From assembly GCF_901709675.1 (NCBI RefSeq), contig NC_051089.1, positions 5,002,476-5,066,475 of the forward strand: DNA of 64,000 nucleotides. Reading direction: 5' to 3'. Shown in pieces: positions 37,656 through 48,689 of this stretch (the first letter of the stretch is position 1; every line of letters begins with the position of its first letter). The notes under the pieces are model-generated. The model made no database searches. It was not told where the DNA came from and worked only from the letters and a program-made list of their open reading frames with translations. The position numbers and the translations under genes were made by a program. The stretch is from Syngnathus acus. Taxonomy: Eukaryota > Chordata > Actinopteri > Syngnathiformes > Syngnathidae.

Positions 37656-40600
37656 CTTCACATACTCAGTGAGCTGACTAAGTCTCACACGATAATCGTG
37701 TTATGAATTCCAAATTTTGATTGACTTTTGATTTACTTTACCCAGCTAACCCCACGGTACTCCAAATAATACCACTTTTGAGGTTCCAATGTATTTGGGA
37801 TTGTAAATCTTTGAGTGGCACAGCTGAGTGGAAAGAGACATGAAAAGTTAGGGGAAATATCTTAAAACACCAACTAAATATGCACCAGGTGTCAGGAATT
37901 TTCTGCTTTGGATGTCGGACAAAACCAATCTTCACTCTTTCGAGGAAGACTTGGCAACGCATGAGAGGAACATCTGCGCCTTGTCCAAATTCGTCTGACA
38001 TTATTTCGACATGTTTGACTTTTAAATATTCACTTACACCCGCAATTAGCTCTCGGAATTGAACGTTTATGGCAAAGATGGTAAAATATCAAGCGGTGAA
38101 AGATTAATAAATTAAAAATTTAGAATAACATTCGGCGGTATGTTTTGGTGTGATGATTGGTTGTTACCTACCAACCTACCAACCTTTCTGTAATAATCCA
38201 AGAATCCACAAGATGGCGCCAAAGCCCTGGATAATAGGAAAGTAATTGGTGTCAAGCAACTGTGTGGTAAGTGATGCATCTTTGTATGTGGGTGATGTGC
38301 CAAGTTCAGCCTGGTTTGTTGATGGAGAGTCTTCATCACATGGACACACATACACACACACGTTAAGTGCCGTTTTTTTCCAAAATAAAATGTCTTTAAA
38401 CTAATATTAAAGTGTTATGGATCATATTTTGTGCCTCAATTACTGTTAAAACTAAAATGGGGCGCCATGTTGACAATTTTGCCAACAGTCATGCATAACA
38501 CTCCAGTGAAAAGGCATTGTTTGTGAATTGTTTTGTTTTGTTCAAAGTTTTGAGGGATTATAGTTTTAGCACCACAAGGAGTTAATGAAAGTTGCTGACT
38601 CAGGAGAATGAAAAGCGTGCCTATTTGAATTTCTAATGGCATTATGAAACACAGCTGGCAGCAAGCAAAATGGTAAGACGACACCGTATCAAAGAGTGTC
38701 CTGAGCAAAATAAACAACAACAATGCGGCTGCTGTGGAATGCAAAAGAGAACATGACACCACACCTCCTCCAAGCCCAGCAAACCACAGTTTAAAATAAT
38801 AAAAATCAATTCTGAATTTAAACAAACTATTCTGCAACTCATGTTCCATAAAACTCCCTTTGCATATATTGTAGGTATAGCGCTATTATAGTTTTGAGAT
38901 TTTTAACATTTTACTGTATCTAAATTAAATTAAATTTAAAAAATGCATTTTTATTTGTGACAGCTAAATTAAATGTAAAATGCAACTTGAAGATCTAATT
39001 TGAAAACGTTCAATTGGGTCCCAGTGACGGCATCTCGCCACATCCAAGATAGGAGAAATGGTGGCGGGGTGATGTCAGAGTTCTACCTTGAACACAACAG
39101 ACAAAAGAACAAAATTAGAAATACTCTTGAAGGTGTCAGTGGCCTGTTTAAATGACAAAAATGGAATGTGTGAAGGTTTTTCCCAGCCTTGTTTTTGGTG
39201 ACCGTAGTGGTGGTGGGGGGTGGCGTGATGTCAGATGGCGGTGGCATATCGTTTACAAGCCCCCTCACATGTCTGCCCTCTACTTAAAGTCAGCTCTGCA
39301 TTACAAGCCTATTAAAAGCTACTTTTAATTATGCCTCGAGAGCTCTCGCCAGATGAACTTCCTTCGTATGGCATGTGTGCACTTAGGAGTGGCACCGATT
39401 TTCTTCATTTTTTTTTTTCTTCCGGTGGTCCAATTAAAGGCCATGTTGACAGATTAAGGCTGCTTCTGGTTTTGTGCTCCAATAACACATTTAGGGAAGA
39501 TGATGAGCATGGAGTAGAGATCAGGGGTCTGGGGTGGGGAGGGCTAAAGAGAGAGGAAGAGTGGGTGAACCCTGAGGGATTAATGTGTTTACATTACCTG
39601 GGCTGTGATCTATCACCAACCTCGTCAAATTTCATTATGCCTCACATACAGTTACTCTCCTTTTTTCCGATTCCAGTTGGTGCAAATGTGTGCAGTGCGG
39701 TGGTTGTTAGCATCTCGAACAACAATTCACATTCACATCCATGGACACATTCACACACATATAATCAACACATTTTATGTTTCACAACACAGCCTTTAAC
39801 TTTTTTTTTACACTTGTATGCAAGTTAAGAAAGTTAAATATACAGTGCAGAATGCTGGCTCACCTTCAGAAATGTCTTACTGACAATTTTGTGGAAACTA
39901 CATTTCCATCATGACTGAATCACATAATTTTAGTTGGCACTTTAGTCTTGCTAAACGATGGTTAACTTGTTTTTTCATTTGTATGACAGTTAAGAATGCG
40001 AAAAATCACCATTCAGATGATTGACTTGCTGGCAACAATACCATTAACCTACTTTTGAATTTATTATAAAACAAAAAAAAATCTTTTTAGGGTACTGCTG
40101 CTATGTGGTACCATATTTTGGTTTGGTTTTAGTGTAGCTTTATTTTTACACGTATCATATACATGGTAAAATATTGATTTTACAGTTAGCAAAGCTTTTA
40201 TGATGGGTACAATATGATTATTTTATTTTCACAATTACAAAATAATTATTTTGCAAAACGTCCCTTGTTTGACTGTATTTTGTCTCTGTTGTGTACGTCT
40301 GGCATCATCACATATGAATGCTGACTGCAAGGCCCAGCCCGGGAAGGCGCTCCCATTCACACTTGGGCTTCATTATAACCAATCAATATTCATTTAGTCA
40401 GCCCACCTATTGACTCCCTACCGAAATAATATTACAGGTCATTTGTCACGTCACCGAGCAAGGACAATTAGATCCTTTATCCTCCCCCTAAAAAGTGGAT
40501 ATTGAGTAAGTCAGGATAACACCCAAGTGTAAATAAGTATTTTCTTCATAAAACACTATAGGCAGGGAGAAGAAAAATCAATAGCTGCTTCCTGTGATCC

Positions 40601-42599
40601 ATCTCAAGCGAATCAATCATCGTGTGTGCAGCAGGGCGAGCAAGAGGAGGAGGATGGCGGTGGTCTGCAATCTTTGGCCGATACCCCCTAATTTTGGAGC
40701 CGCTTCTCATAATGGGGTCATCATTTCATCACTTAGTGCATCCAGCAGTCTGCCATTCAGCCCCATGAGGGTGGGCGGCGCCATCTGATGAACGCCATAC
40801 ATCTTCATCCAGGTCAGTAAAGGAAAGGAAAAGCAGATCAGAAAAGCGCACTCTTTCATTGTAATTCACAAAACAGTACGTGTGAGTCAAATTCATCTTC
40901 ATAGATCTGATTTGATATATTTATATATATAATCATTGAATAATATTAATCCTCCCTCTAGCATTTCAATGGTCAAAATAATTAATGATAAACATAATAC
41001 AAATGAGTATTCAAGGCAAAAATAAGTCACATCAATTTAGATCCCCCAAAGCATTATTTTGGATTGAGGGAGGGGCATTTAAGAGGGGGGGGGGGGCTGA
41101 GGGGAACTGTTTTGAATTTCAATTGACTTCCAAATGGCAAAAAGCCCTCAGCTAATACATCAAAGAAAAATTGGTGTCAACTAATCGGTTTAGGACAAAA
41201 TCCCATGAATACTTCAAGCATTTTTTTGTGCACCACTTAAAAAAAATCACATTCATATTGGCTTCTGATGCAAGAAAAAAGTTTTCAAGGGTGCACAAAG
41301 TAATGAATTAAATATAGACTACTCAAGCATATAAGCTATCAATTTAGAAAACAAAAATACACACTCACCTGTGTGTGTGCAGTTGTCACAATGACTCCCC
41401 ACTGTATGATTAATGCAATTAGCATTTATGCAATAAAACTAAATAAATAAAAGGTCCTATTCCGATGAGTCTTGTATTGGTGTCAGCATCATGCTGCTGT
41501 GCCGCGCTGTCATCTGATCATTAGGCGCTCCACTCGCTTTTGTTTAGCCCTACCCTGCTCCTCTCTCCGCTTTTTCCTTCTTTTTGAAAAGGCTGCCTCC
41601 ATTCCTCCCTGTTCCTGCGTCATCACTCTTTCCCCCCTTTATTTGCGCTGTAGATTTTTTTTTCACCACGTGATCACCAGTCGCGCGCACACACTCTTTA
41701 GCAGCGCCTACAGCGATCCCTTTCGGCTTAACGGGGACTTGAACTAGACGGCAGAGGCAATCCACACACGCGGAGAAAATACACTGCTTTGAATCATAAT
41801 ATATGATCATATTATATTAAAGATAATACAGTCCACCCCCCGAAATTATTTTTTTTTTACACCATTCGTACGCGCTAAATCAAGTAAATCTGATGAATGC
41901 ACAAGATTTTTTAATAAAGTATATTAAGATGCATATACTATTTCTCTTTGCCAAATTAGTTGCGTGGCCAATCTGACAAACAATAAATTATTTAAAAATA
42001 AACGGAATGATAATGAAAAACTGAATCATGCATGTGCAATAATCAAGACAATTTAACAAATAAAATAAGAATAAATCTTACAATACGTAGCATAGCATTT
42101 CCAAACTAACAGGCAGATATATAACAATTGAAAATAAAATTGCAGAAAAAATAAAATGGGCTATTTTGTTTTAAAGCATAAATGGACCCTAACGAATGTG
42201 CGCAATCCGTTTAAATGCGACGCACCGCTCTCACACACCCTGACACACACTTTGGTAATTACTGCCACACGATCACACTCACGAAGACGCACGCAAGTAC
42301 AAGCGTACTTCCACTTGAGCACAGGCAAAGATACCGCGCACAAATAAAACAAGATATATTTTTTAAAAATCCACCTGAATACGCATCGTTGCAGAATCTC
42401 AAGCTGTTTTTCTACGCGCAAAAACACACAGAAAGTACAAAAACGAATCAGATAAAGAGTGGATCAAAAAAATATTAAAGTACATTAAAAAATAAATCCT
42501 GGTTGTGACTCTCTCTCGAAAGCAGTCGAGTGGAGTGTGCAGAAAAAAATATAGAAATGGAAGAGGAAACAAAAAAGTTGCCAAGACTGGCGTGATGTC
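37656..42599. other. Intergenic DNA immediately upstream of irx5
   Basis: No gene seen. AT-rich blocks at 38900-38990 and 40050-40270, a 10-base G run near 41085 and T/A homopolymers. An irx5-divergent noncoding transcript such as mammalian CRNDE would lie here, but no exon structure can be recognised from sequence. Confidence 0.5.
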
Positions 42600-42725
42600 G
42601 CCATCAGAAATGAGCCGTTGCATTGTTCCACTTGGGGAGGGAGCGTGTGAAGACCAATAAATATATATATATAAGTGAGAAATGAAATAATGTTAGTTAA
42701 CGCGAGAGATGTTGGAGAGCGAGCG

Positions 42726-42728
<3 letters not shown>

Positions 42729-42803
<75 letters not shown>
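42729..42803 (+). repeat. (GA)n microsatellite in irx5 promoter/leader
   Basis: About 37 perfect GA units are followed directly by about 12 G residues (to 42814). This is a long polypurine tract on the coding strand, able in principle to form triplex DNA and to bind GAGA-type factors. It ends about 440 bp before the irx5 ATG. Confidence 0.95.
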
Positions 42804-42813
<10 letters not shown>

Positions 42814-43152
42814 GCGCTTTGAGCGAGCGCTCACTCCACTTTGCAGTGACTACACCCCTCAAGAGGAGGGAGGCGGAGGAGCACGGGGAGGAGGAGCGTG
42901 CTGTGCAGCGAAGTAGGCTCCTCAATTTCCAACTTAGCATCTTGGCATACGCGACTAGATTTTCCCATGCAGGGCAGGCGAAGCCCCCCTAAAAAGTCTG
43001 CTTGACGGCCGAAAGCAAAATAGCTACGCGGACACCAGAAGAGAGGATCTGCAAGAACTTTCACCCAAAAAGAAAAAGAGACAACTGCAGATTTTTTTTC
43101 AGGGGGAGGAGCAGGAGAAGGAGGCAGCAGGTCTCCACACACGGCTGTCTCT

Positions 43153-43172
43153 ATGCGCCCATGAGAGGCTGA
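43153..43172 (+). promoter_or_regulatory. irx5: Two overlapping minimal upstream ORFs in the irx5 leader
   Basis: ATG CGC CCA TGA (43153-43164) overlaps ATG AGA GGC TGA (43161-43172) through a shared ATGA. Each encodes only three residues and stops, about 70-90 nt before the main start. If the leader includes this segment, as its closeness to the start codon suggests, they could lower or condition translation of irx5. The functional effect is inference. Confidence 0.4.
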
Positions 43173-43243
43173 GGAGGGGGGGAAACAAGCAAGGAAAAAA
43201 AGCTCAAAAGTGGAGGGGAGACAGTGTTAAACTTGCCGAAGCT

Positions 43244-43540
43244 ATGGCTTACCCTCAGGGCTACTTGTACCAGCCGTCCGCCTCCCTGGCCCTCTACTCG
43301 TGCCCGGCAGCCTACGGCACCAGCGTCATCTCGGGACCCAGGACGGATGAGATCGGCCGCTCGTCGTCAGGCTCTGCGTTTGCACCCTACGCCGGATCCA
43401 CCACCGCCTCCTCCGCGGCGGCCGCCGCCGCTGCAGCCGCAGCCGCCTTCAGCGGCGCTTCGCCCGGCTACAACTCGCACCACTTGACGTACGGCGCAGA
43501 CGCGGCGGCGGCTGCGGCGGCCACTTTTACCTCGTACGTG
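43244..43540 (+). CDS. irx5: irx5 coding exon 1
   Basis: This exon encodes residues 1-99, from [10 protein letters not shown] to FTSYV, and ends in phase 0 at GTG followed by the donor GTGAGT. Reading on past the donor gives unrelated residues and a stop at 43591, which supports splicing here. The exon is very GC-rich and encodes 11 alanines (58-68) and 7 alanines (87-93) with mixed GCN codons. Human IRX5 has a short STAFTAPSP-like stretch where the first run lies, so the run appears to be a lineage-specific expansion. That comparison is from memory of the family. Confidence 0.93.
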
Positions 43541-45488
43541 GTGAGTACACGATTTTTATCTGTCAAAAAAAAAAGTTTCATTTGGAAGTGATCGATTAGG
43601 AAGTCATCATAGAGAAAAGTTGTCATTTAAACGTGTGGTGTATTTTTGGGGGGAGGGCGTTGATTAGTGCTTTTTAATGGGCGAAAGGAATGCATGCATT
43701 AATTAGCATCATTATGTTCATTTTTTTATTCTAAAATTTTCTTGAACAAGAAAATTGTTTTTCTTTATTATTTTGCCTTTTTTTTTTTGGAGCGTTCACC
43801 CAGCATGTTGGCCTGCTTAAAACCAAAAGCTGACACGTCATATAGTTTTTGAGAAGACCATAGTTTGCATATTGATTTTTTAAAAACACAAATAAAACCA
43901 TATCAAACGGATATTAAAGTCATTCAAATCAGCGTTATGGCGCATTAAGGGAGTGCATGAATATTTCTGCATTGTGCTATGCAGAGTTCCCCCTACGACC
44001 ATTCGACGGGTATGGCCGGCTCAATCGGGTACCACCCGTACGCAGCGCCCCTGGGCTCTTACCCGTACGGCGACCCGGCCTACCGCAAAAACGCCACGCG
44101 TGACGCCACCGCCACGCTCAAGGCCTGGCTCAACGAGCACCGCAAGAACCCGTACCCGACCAAGGGTGAAAAGATCATGCTGGCCATCATCACCAAGATG
44201 ACACTGACCCAGGTCTCCACCTGGTTCGCCAACGCCCGGAGGAGGCTCAAGAAGGAGAACAAGATGACGTGGACGCCGCGCAATCGCAGCGAGGACGAGG
44301 AGGAGGACGAGAACATCGACCTGGAGAAGAACGATGACGACGACGTGACCCCAAATAATAATAACAACTTCAAACCCAGCGGAGACAAGACTCAAGAATC
44401 CTCGGATACTGAAGCAGGTTGGTGGTGCACATGCACGCAGTGGGAGAGAGAGGGGGAGAAAAAAAAAAAAAAACCATCAATTTTTCATCGCAGTCGTTTC
44501 TACTCAGGGTGCAAAATTGATTGCTGGTTAATGGCAGTGTATTATTTATAATGGGACAATCGCTTTAAATAATAATCACCTTGAACTGCCCTCGTTTGAC
44601 TTGCCAGCGCATGAAAGTGCTGCTCATGCAAAGTGTTTAGCACGCCATTTATCTCCAAATGCATAATAACGGTGGATTGGCCTCATTAAAAGCAGAATTA
44701 TGATTATTGTCGTTTGTTTAGTCGTTTTTTAAATAGCTTAGACTGAATATTTAAATGATTTTTATTACGCATCTGAAGGTTGTTTGCGTCATGCCCTCGC
44801 AGATGCCAAAGCACTGCACCCAGGGGACGTAGGCTGCGATCGCTTCAAGGAGGACCCCCTGCACCCCAAGGACGCGGACCCCCTCCTGAGCGACTCCGAG
44901 TCTAAAGAACCGGAGGACCCGCAGGAGCGGACTACTGACTTGTTGTTGGATTCTTCTTCCTCTTCCGCCTGCGGCGGCAAGCCTACCACTTCGTCCCCAC
45001 GCGCGGCGGGGGCTCCTTCGTCGGACCTAAACCACGCGCCCACCTCCGTCATACACTCGCCCCCTTCGGCCCCCAAACCCAAACTGTGGTCCCTTGCTGA
45101 AATCGCCACCTCGTCGGATCGCTGCAAAAGCAGCGGAGACGCGCAGCAACTGCAGCGGAGCGAGCAGCAGCCTTGCCCGGTCGTCATGGGGCCCGCGTCA
45201 GGCTCCCCTTCCCGATCCTCCCCCGGCGTTCTGTCGCGACCCCTTTATTACGCGTCGCCCTTCTATCCGGGCTACACGAACTACCACGGGGCCACTTTCG
45301 GACACCTCCACGGCTCCGGCCCCAGCAGCACTCCCTCCTCCACGGCGCACTTCAATGGATTAAACCAGACTGTATTAAGTAGGGCTGAGGCTTTGGTGAG
45401 GGAGAGCCACAGAGTGAGAGGCCAAACGCAGGTAGAGCTTTGTAAAGACCCTCCTTACGAACTGAAGAAAGGTATGTCAAACATTTAA
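43244..45488 (+). CDS. irx5: Iroquois homeobox transcription factor Irx5, three coding exons
   Basis: This is a nuclear TALE-class homeodomain transcription factor of the Iroquois family, which patterns neural, retinal, cardiac and limb tissue in vertebrates. The coding sequence joins 43244-43540, 43985-44417 and 44803-45488, giving 471 residues; human IRX5 is about 483. Seen in the translation: the irx5-type N-terminus [20 protein letters not shown]; alanine runs at 58-68 and 87-93; a homeodomain at about 131-193 with the three-residue loop (PYP 155-157) and recognition helix WFANAR 179-184; an acidic stretch at about 200-222; the Iro box [15 protein letters not shown] at 335-349; [18 protein letters not shown] at 387-404; and the C-terminus [10 protein letters not shown]. 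The start codon has G at -3 and +4. The C-terminus separates it from Irx1, Irx2 and Irx3. The paralogue (irx5a or irx5b) is not proven; irx5a is likelier. Confidence 0.95.
43541..43984 (+). other. irx5: irx5 intron 1 (444 bp)
   Basis: The intron runs from donor GTGAGT to an acceptor ending TATGCAG and is AT-rich with several T runs. It separates codon 99 (GTG) from codon 100 (AGT), so it is phase 0. The joined product reads TSYV-SSPYDH, as expected for fish Irx5. I see no other feature in it. Confidence 0.9.
43985..44417 (+). CDS. irx5: irx5 coding exon 2 (homeobox exon)
   Basis: This exon encodes residues 100-243 and the first base of codon 244. It carries the entire TALE homeodomain: the [19 protein letters not shown] segment, the loop residues PYP, and helix 3 with [17 protein letters not shown]-contact and loop residues expected for Iroquois proteins are present and there is no frame break. 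An acidic tail ([19 protein letters not shown]) follows. The exon ends at GAA GCA G before GTTGGT, a weak but usable donor in phase 1. Confidence 0.94.
44418..44802 (+). other. irx5: irx5 intron 2 (385 bp)
   Basis: The donor is GTTGGT, which departs from the consensus at +3 and +4, and the acceptor is CCCTCGCAG. Splicing in phase 1 forms an aspartate codon (G|AT) and keeps the reading frame into exon 3. An A-run lies at about 44460-44473, just inside the donor side. Confidence 0.85.
44803..45488 (+). CDS. irx5: irx5 coding exon 3 with Iro box and stop
   Basis: This exon encodes residues 244-471. It contains acidic and serine-rich spacers, the [20 protein letters not shown] block that includes the Iro box, the [18 protein letters not shown] block, the [16 protein letters not shown] block and the C-terminal [16 protein letters not shown]. 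The stop codon is TAA at 45486-45488. The codons for KKGM also form AAAG|GTATGT, a good match to a 5' splice site; see the finding on possible alternative termini. Confidence 0.93.
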
Positions 45489-46030
45489 CAGCTCCCAAAA
45501 AAATTGACTTCTTTTTAATTTATTTCCCCCCCAAAAAAAACACAGAACAAAAGAAAAAACCCCAGTTACGTCTGAACATTATATTCGCTCCCATTCATTG
45601 AAGAAAAACGGTTTAGTTTCTCAACGAGTGTAAACGAGAACGGTCTTAAGGCTGCAGCCGAAGTTATTTGTATTAAACATGTATATTTAATGTAGCATTT
45701 TTTTGTATTTAAAAAAAAATGGACGACACGCTATCTTTGAAGTAAATTATGGAGAGAGGAAAAACTATATAAATATATTTGTGCAGCAGTTATTTTGTGG
45801 GTGCAAATGTGTTTCTATAAAAAAAAAAAGGGCGGTGGGGTGTGCACCTGACAAGCGCGTCAAATTCTATTGCACTTGAGGGGGTACCTGAAAGAGACCT
45901 AATTTAAAGATAAAAAACAACATTTAACGACTGCCCTTTGGTCAAGATTCCTTTAATCACATCAAACGAATCACATTTATTCTTATTAAAAGTTTCCAAA
46001 ATAATAAACCGTTTAAAGCCAATTACCTCG
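45489..46030 (+). other. irx5: irx5 3' UTR (estimated extent)
   Basis: AT-rich sequence with many A and T runs follows the stop codon. ATTAAA variants occur at 45672-45677 and 45985-45990 and a canonical AATAAA at 46003-46008. The end is set to roughly 20 bases after the last signal. Longer isoforms past the GA/CA arrays cannot be excluded. Confidence 0.5.
46003..46008 (+). promoter_or_regulatory. irx5: Canonical polyadenylation signal for irx5
   Basis: AATAAA lies 515 nt after the stop codon and is the first canonical hexamer on the plus strand downstream of irx5. Confidence 0.5.
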
Positions 46031-46122
46031 CGTGTTTTACGCGGTGCAATCAGGTGGCGGGCCAAGGTAATGAGCTCGATTTTATGCCGAATTTAGACCT
46101 CATTACTATTGCAGAGGGAGGC

Positions 46123-46130
<8 letters not shown>

Positions 46131-46213
<83 letters not shown>
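46131..46213 (+). repeat. (GA)n microsatellite downstream of irx5
   Basis: About 41 perfect GA units, purine-rich on the same strand as the upstream tract, lie just past the predicted polyadenylation site. Confidence 0.95.
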
Positions 46214-46217
<4 letters not shown>

Positions 46218-46285
46218 ACCGTGAATAGTGGCCCCATTAATGCAAGGCGAGGGACACACTCGCTATTTTTAATGGCTGTTTGGAC

Positions 46286-46302
46286 ACACACACGCACGCA
46301 CT

Positions 46303-46374
<72 letters not shown>
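46286..46374 (+). repeat. (CA)n microsatellite
   Basis: An interrupted CACGCACGC lead-in is followed by 34 perfect CA units from 46307. It lies 73 bp after the downstream GA tract, so two dinucleotide arrays form a compound low-complexity block. Confidence 0.95.
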
Positions 46375-46377
<3 letters not shown>

Positions 46378-48063
46378 AAAGGAAAAAATAGGTGGGTGGG
46401 TTCTTGTTTGTCACGCGTGTCGTGGAAACTCTTCCAACTCCTGCAGGTAGGTGTCACACTTGCCCCTGATTTCACAACAGGAGGTCCCTCTGGTTCTGGT
46501 TCTGTTGGTGCTGCTTGCTATGACATTGGGCTTACACACAGTAATGTTATAATAATAATAATAATAGAAAAATATTATTATTGCAATAACGTTGTCGGGA
46601 CAATAATATCTTATAATATCATTTATGAATGATGACAACTCGAAGATAATTTCAATAATTTCGAATGTCCATAATTTTAATAATGACTATATGATTGAGC
46701 AAATAAATACCAAACAACATAAAAAATAATTAAAATATACATTTGTTGTTAAAAATACTGCTTTTTATTTTCTACTATTTGTTATTTTTTTCTATAAAAA
46801 TTTGTAGACAATCACTGCTCCTGCTATCGGATCAACCCCCCACCCCAAAAAAAGGACAAGGAAAAAGCAAAACGCATTTAACTCTTGAAGTTATAATCGT
46901 AGATGCTCACTGATCTGATTTCTCATAAGATTTTGGTCACGATGCCATGCATGGGACTAAAAGTTCTCCTATGATCATAATAATCTTGACGATTATTACA
47001 TGGATTAAGACAACTCTAAGAAGAAAATTTAAAGAAATTATTTACCTATTTTAATTCTTGTTTTTGTGCAGGCACAGCCTCAGCAGCAAGGCCTTGAGCG
47101 CGAACGCAACCGTTAATAAATTCGTTATGTCTGTAAATATTTAAAGGACGCAACCAGTATTATGATCATCATTATTAAAAAAAAAATATTTGATTGAAAT
47201 TCCCTCCAGGCTTTTAACATGTCACAGATTGGCTCGCGTGCGCGCACACACACTCACCAACGCGCAATTATGTGTGTATTCTTCTGTCTATTCCCAGGGG
47301 CTTCAACTGCTCTGTGGCATGTGCTCTAATTTATCGTCATCGTTATTATGGTTATGATTACCTACCGTTTTTATTATTGGAGGGCCGAAACTGCTGCTTT
47401 TTTTTTTTTTCTGTGACAAATTGTGCTTCGCAGAGGGTTATCTCCACGCCCTCTGTGAGGTGTAAATCACATGACGAGAGGGGTGGAGGGAGACAGCATG
47501 ACGTTTACATGTCAAATTGGTTGGCGTGAAGGTGTGCGCAAAATATGCATGATTATAATTAGTCAGTGCAAATTTCCCCTTTTCTCGTTTTGTGCAGATT
47601 CAGTGCAGTGTACATTTATTAATAATTTGAATTCTTTTTTTTACACCTAAAATATATTCTCCAGCTGTAGAATATAATAAAAATCAAGCCAATATAGTCA
47701 CTCTCTAAATTAAAGTGAAGGTTAAAAAAAAGATGAAATGTTAGTATATGGATTGACATTCATAATGAAAAAGGGGGGGAGGATCCAGGAAGTGGAATGT
47801 TAGATGTTGCCCTCGTATAGCCTTAAGTCTTATTAGCTGGTGTTATTATCTTTGAAGTGCACACAATGTTCTATATTACTATAACACCATCTATGAACTG
47901 TGTTAACATGTTTTAAATGCCACCAATAATTCACAATGGTTCACTATTTGAGTAAAATTAACCCTTTATATACAGCACTCATCAAAATGATTGGCAAGTG
48001 AAAATTGTAACCTTGGAAAATTAGTGTGACACTATTTTTTTTACTTCATTATAATTTATAATT
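46375..48063. other. Intergenic DNA just downstream of irx5
   Basis: No gene seen. It holds AATAAT repeats (46540-46640), a possible splice acceptor at 47071 followed 43 nt later by AATAAA (see findings), a T run at about 47399-47410 and AT-rich DNA. Confidence 0.55.
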
Positions 48064-48290
48064 GTGGCGGTTTGCTTGCTTCTCAGTGTTCAAATCTTGC
48101 CTGTGGCCTTCAGTTTGCATGTGCTTAGTTGTGTTTTCTCCCACGTGCCACAAATGTACACAGTAGGTTCATTGAAAACGTTCCCTTTTCCATAGTTGTG
48201 AATGTTAGTGGTTGTTCGTATGTGCCCTCTGATTGATGGCTGACCAGTCACGGGTGTACCCCGCTAATTTCACCAACCCGTAACCTTTAG
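48064..48290 (+). mobile_element. Diverged SINE copy, plus orientation
   Basis: The order of blocks follows the 60.7-kb SINE read in the opposite direction: a TTCAAATCTTGCC B-box relic, GTTTGCATGTGC, GTTTTCTCCCAC, GTGAATGTTAGTGGTTGTTCG, TGTGCCCTCTGATTG, then ACGGGTGTACCCCGC. Many substitutions and gaps make it an old copy. Confidence 0.6.
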
Positions 48291-48689
48291 GGCTTTATTA
48301 TTTTATCACTTTCATTGCCTTTTCCTCCATGATTAAATCACACAGCCTTAATTTGCGTCCATTTAGGCTCAATTTAAAAATCACCAAACGTACTTCCTTG
48401 CCTTTTAAAGCAACCATGGAACCTGTTGATGGGCCGTGTTTGTAACTATGACAAAAGGCAAACGCAAGCATGCACGCTGGGGTGAAATGCAGGCGAAATG
48501 ACATGACGGATTACTCATTGACTCAAGTGTTGCCAAATGGGGAATGCAATAATGTTGTAATGGAAAGTCTTCAGTTGAATTGAGTTTCAACATCTCAACA
48601 GTCACATTTTCGTTTCTATGTACTGTATCAGAGCTGCTGCGTAAAAGGACAAGTTGGATTAAGGATTATGGAATTGCAGCGTGTTGTGT

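Larger units (their letters stand above)
42600..43243 (+). promoter_or_regulatory. irx5: irx5 promoter and 5' UTR region
   Basis: This region lies immediately upstream of the irx5 start codon. It contains a TATA-like stretch (TATATATAAG near 42664-42673), a 75-bp GA tract (42729-42803) running into a 12-base G run, a GC-richer block with CpGs, and short upstream ORFs. The transcription start cannot be fixed from sequence. If the TATA-like element is used, transcription would start near 42.70 kb and the GA tract would sit in the 5' UTR. A start downstream of the tract is equally possible. Confidence 0.45.

Noticed and set aside
38206-38220. CCACAAGATGGCGCC as a third CTCF site
   Set aside because: The core fails at one strongly preferred position (A for C/T), so it was not counted with the two better sites.
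42485-42940. 151-codon minus-strand and 105-codon plus-strand frames across the irx5 leader
   Set aside because: Both are created by the (GA)n tract (SL and RE repeats) and have no coding features.
43224-43487. 87-codon plus frame rich in Pro and Arg overlapping irx5 exon 1
   Set aside because: It is the shifted frame of the alanine-coding GCN repeats; the other frame matches Irx5 from the first residue.
44021-44395. 124- and 102-codon minus-strand frames inside the homeobox exon
   Set aside because: They are shadows of the GC-rich irx5 exon 2 on the other strand; the plus frame is a conserved homeodomain.
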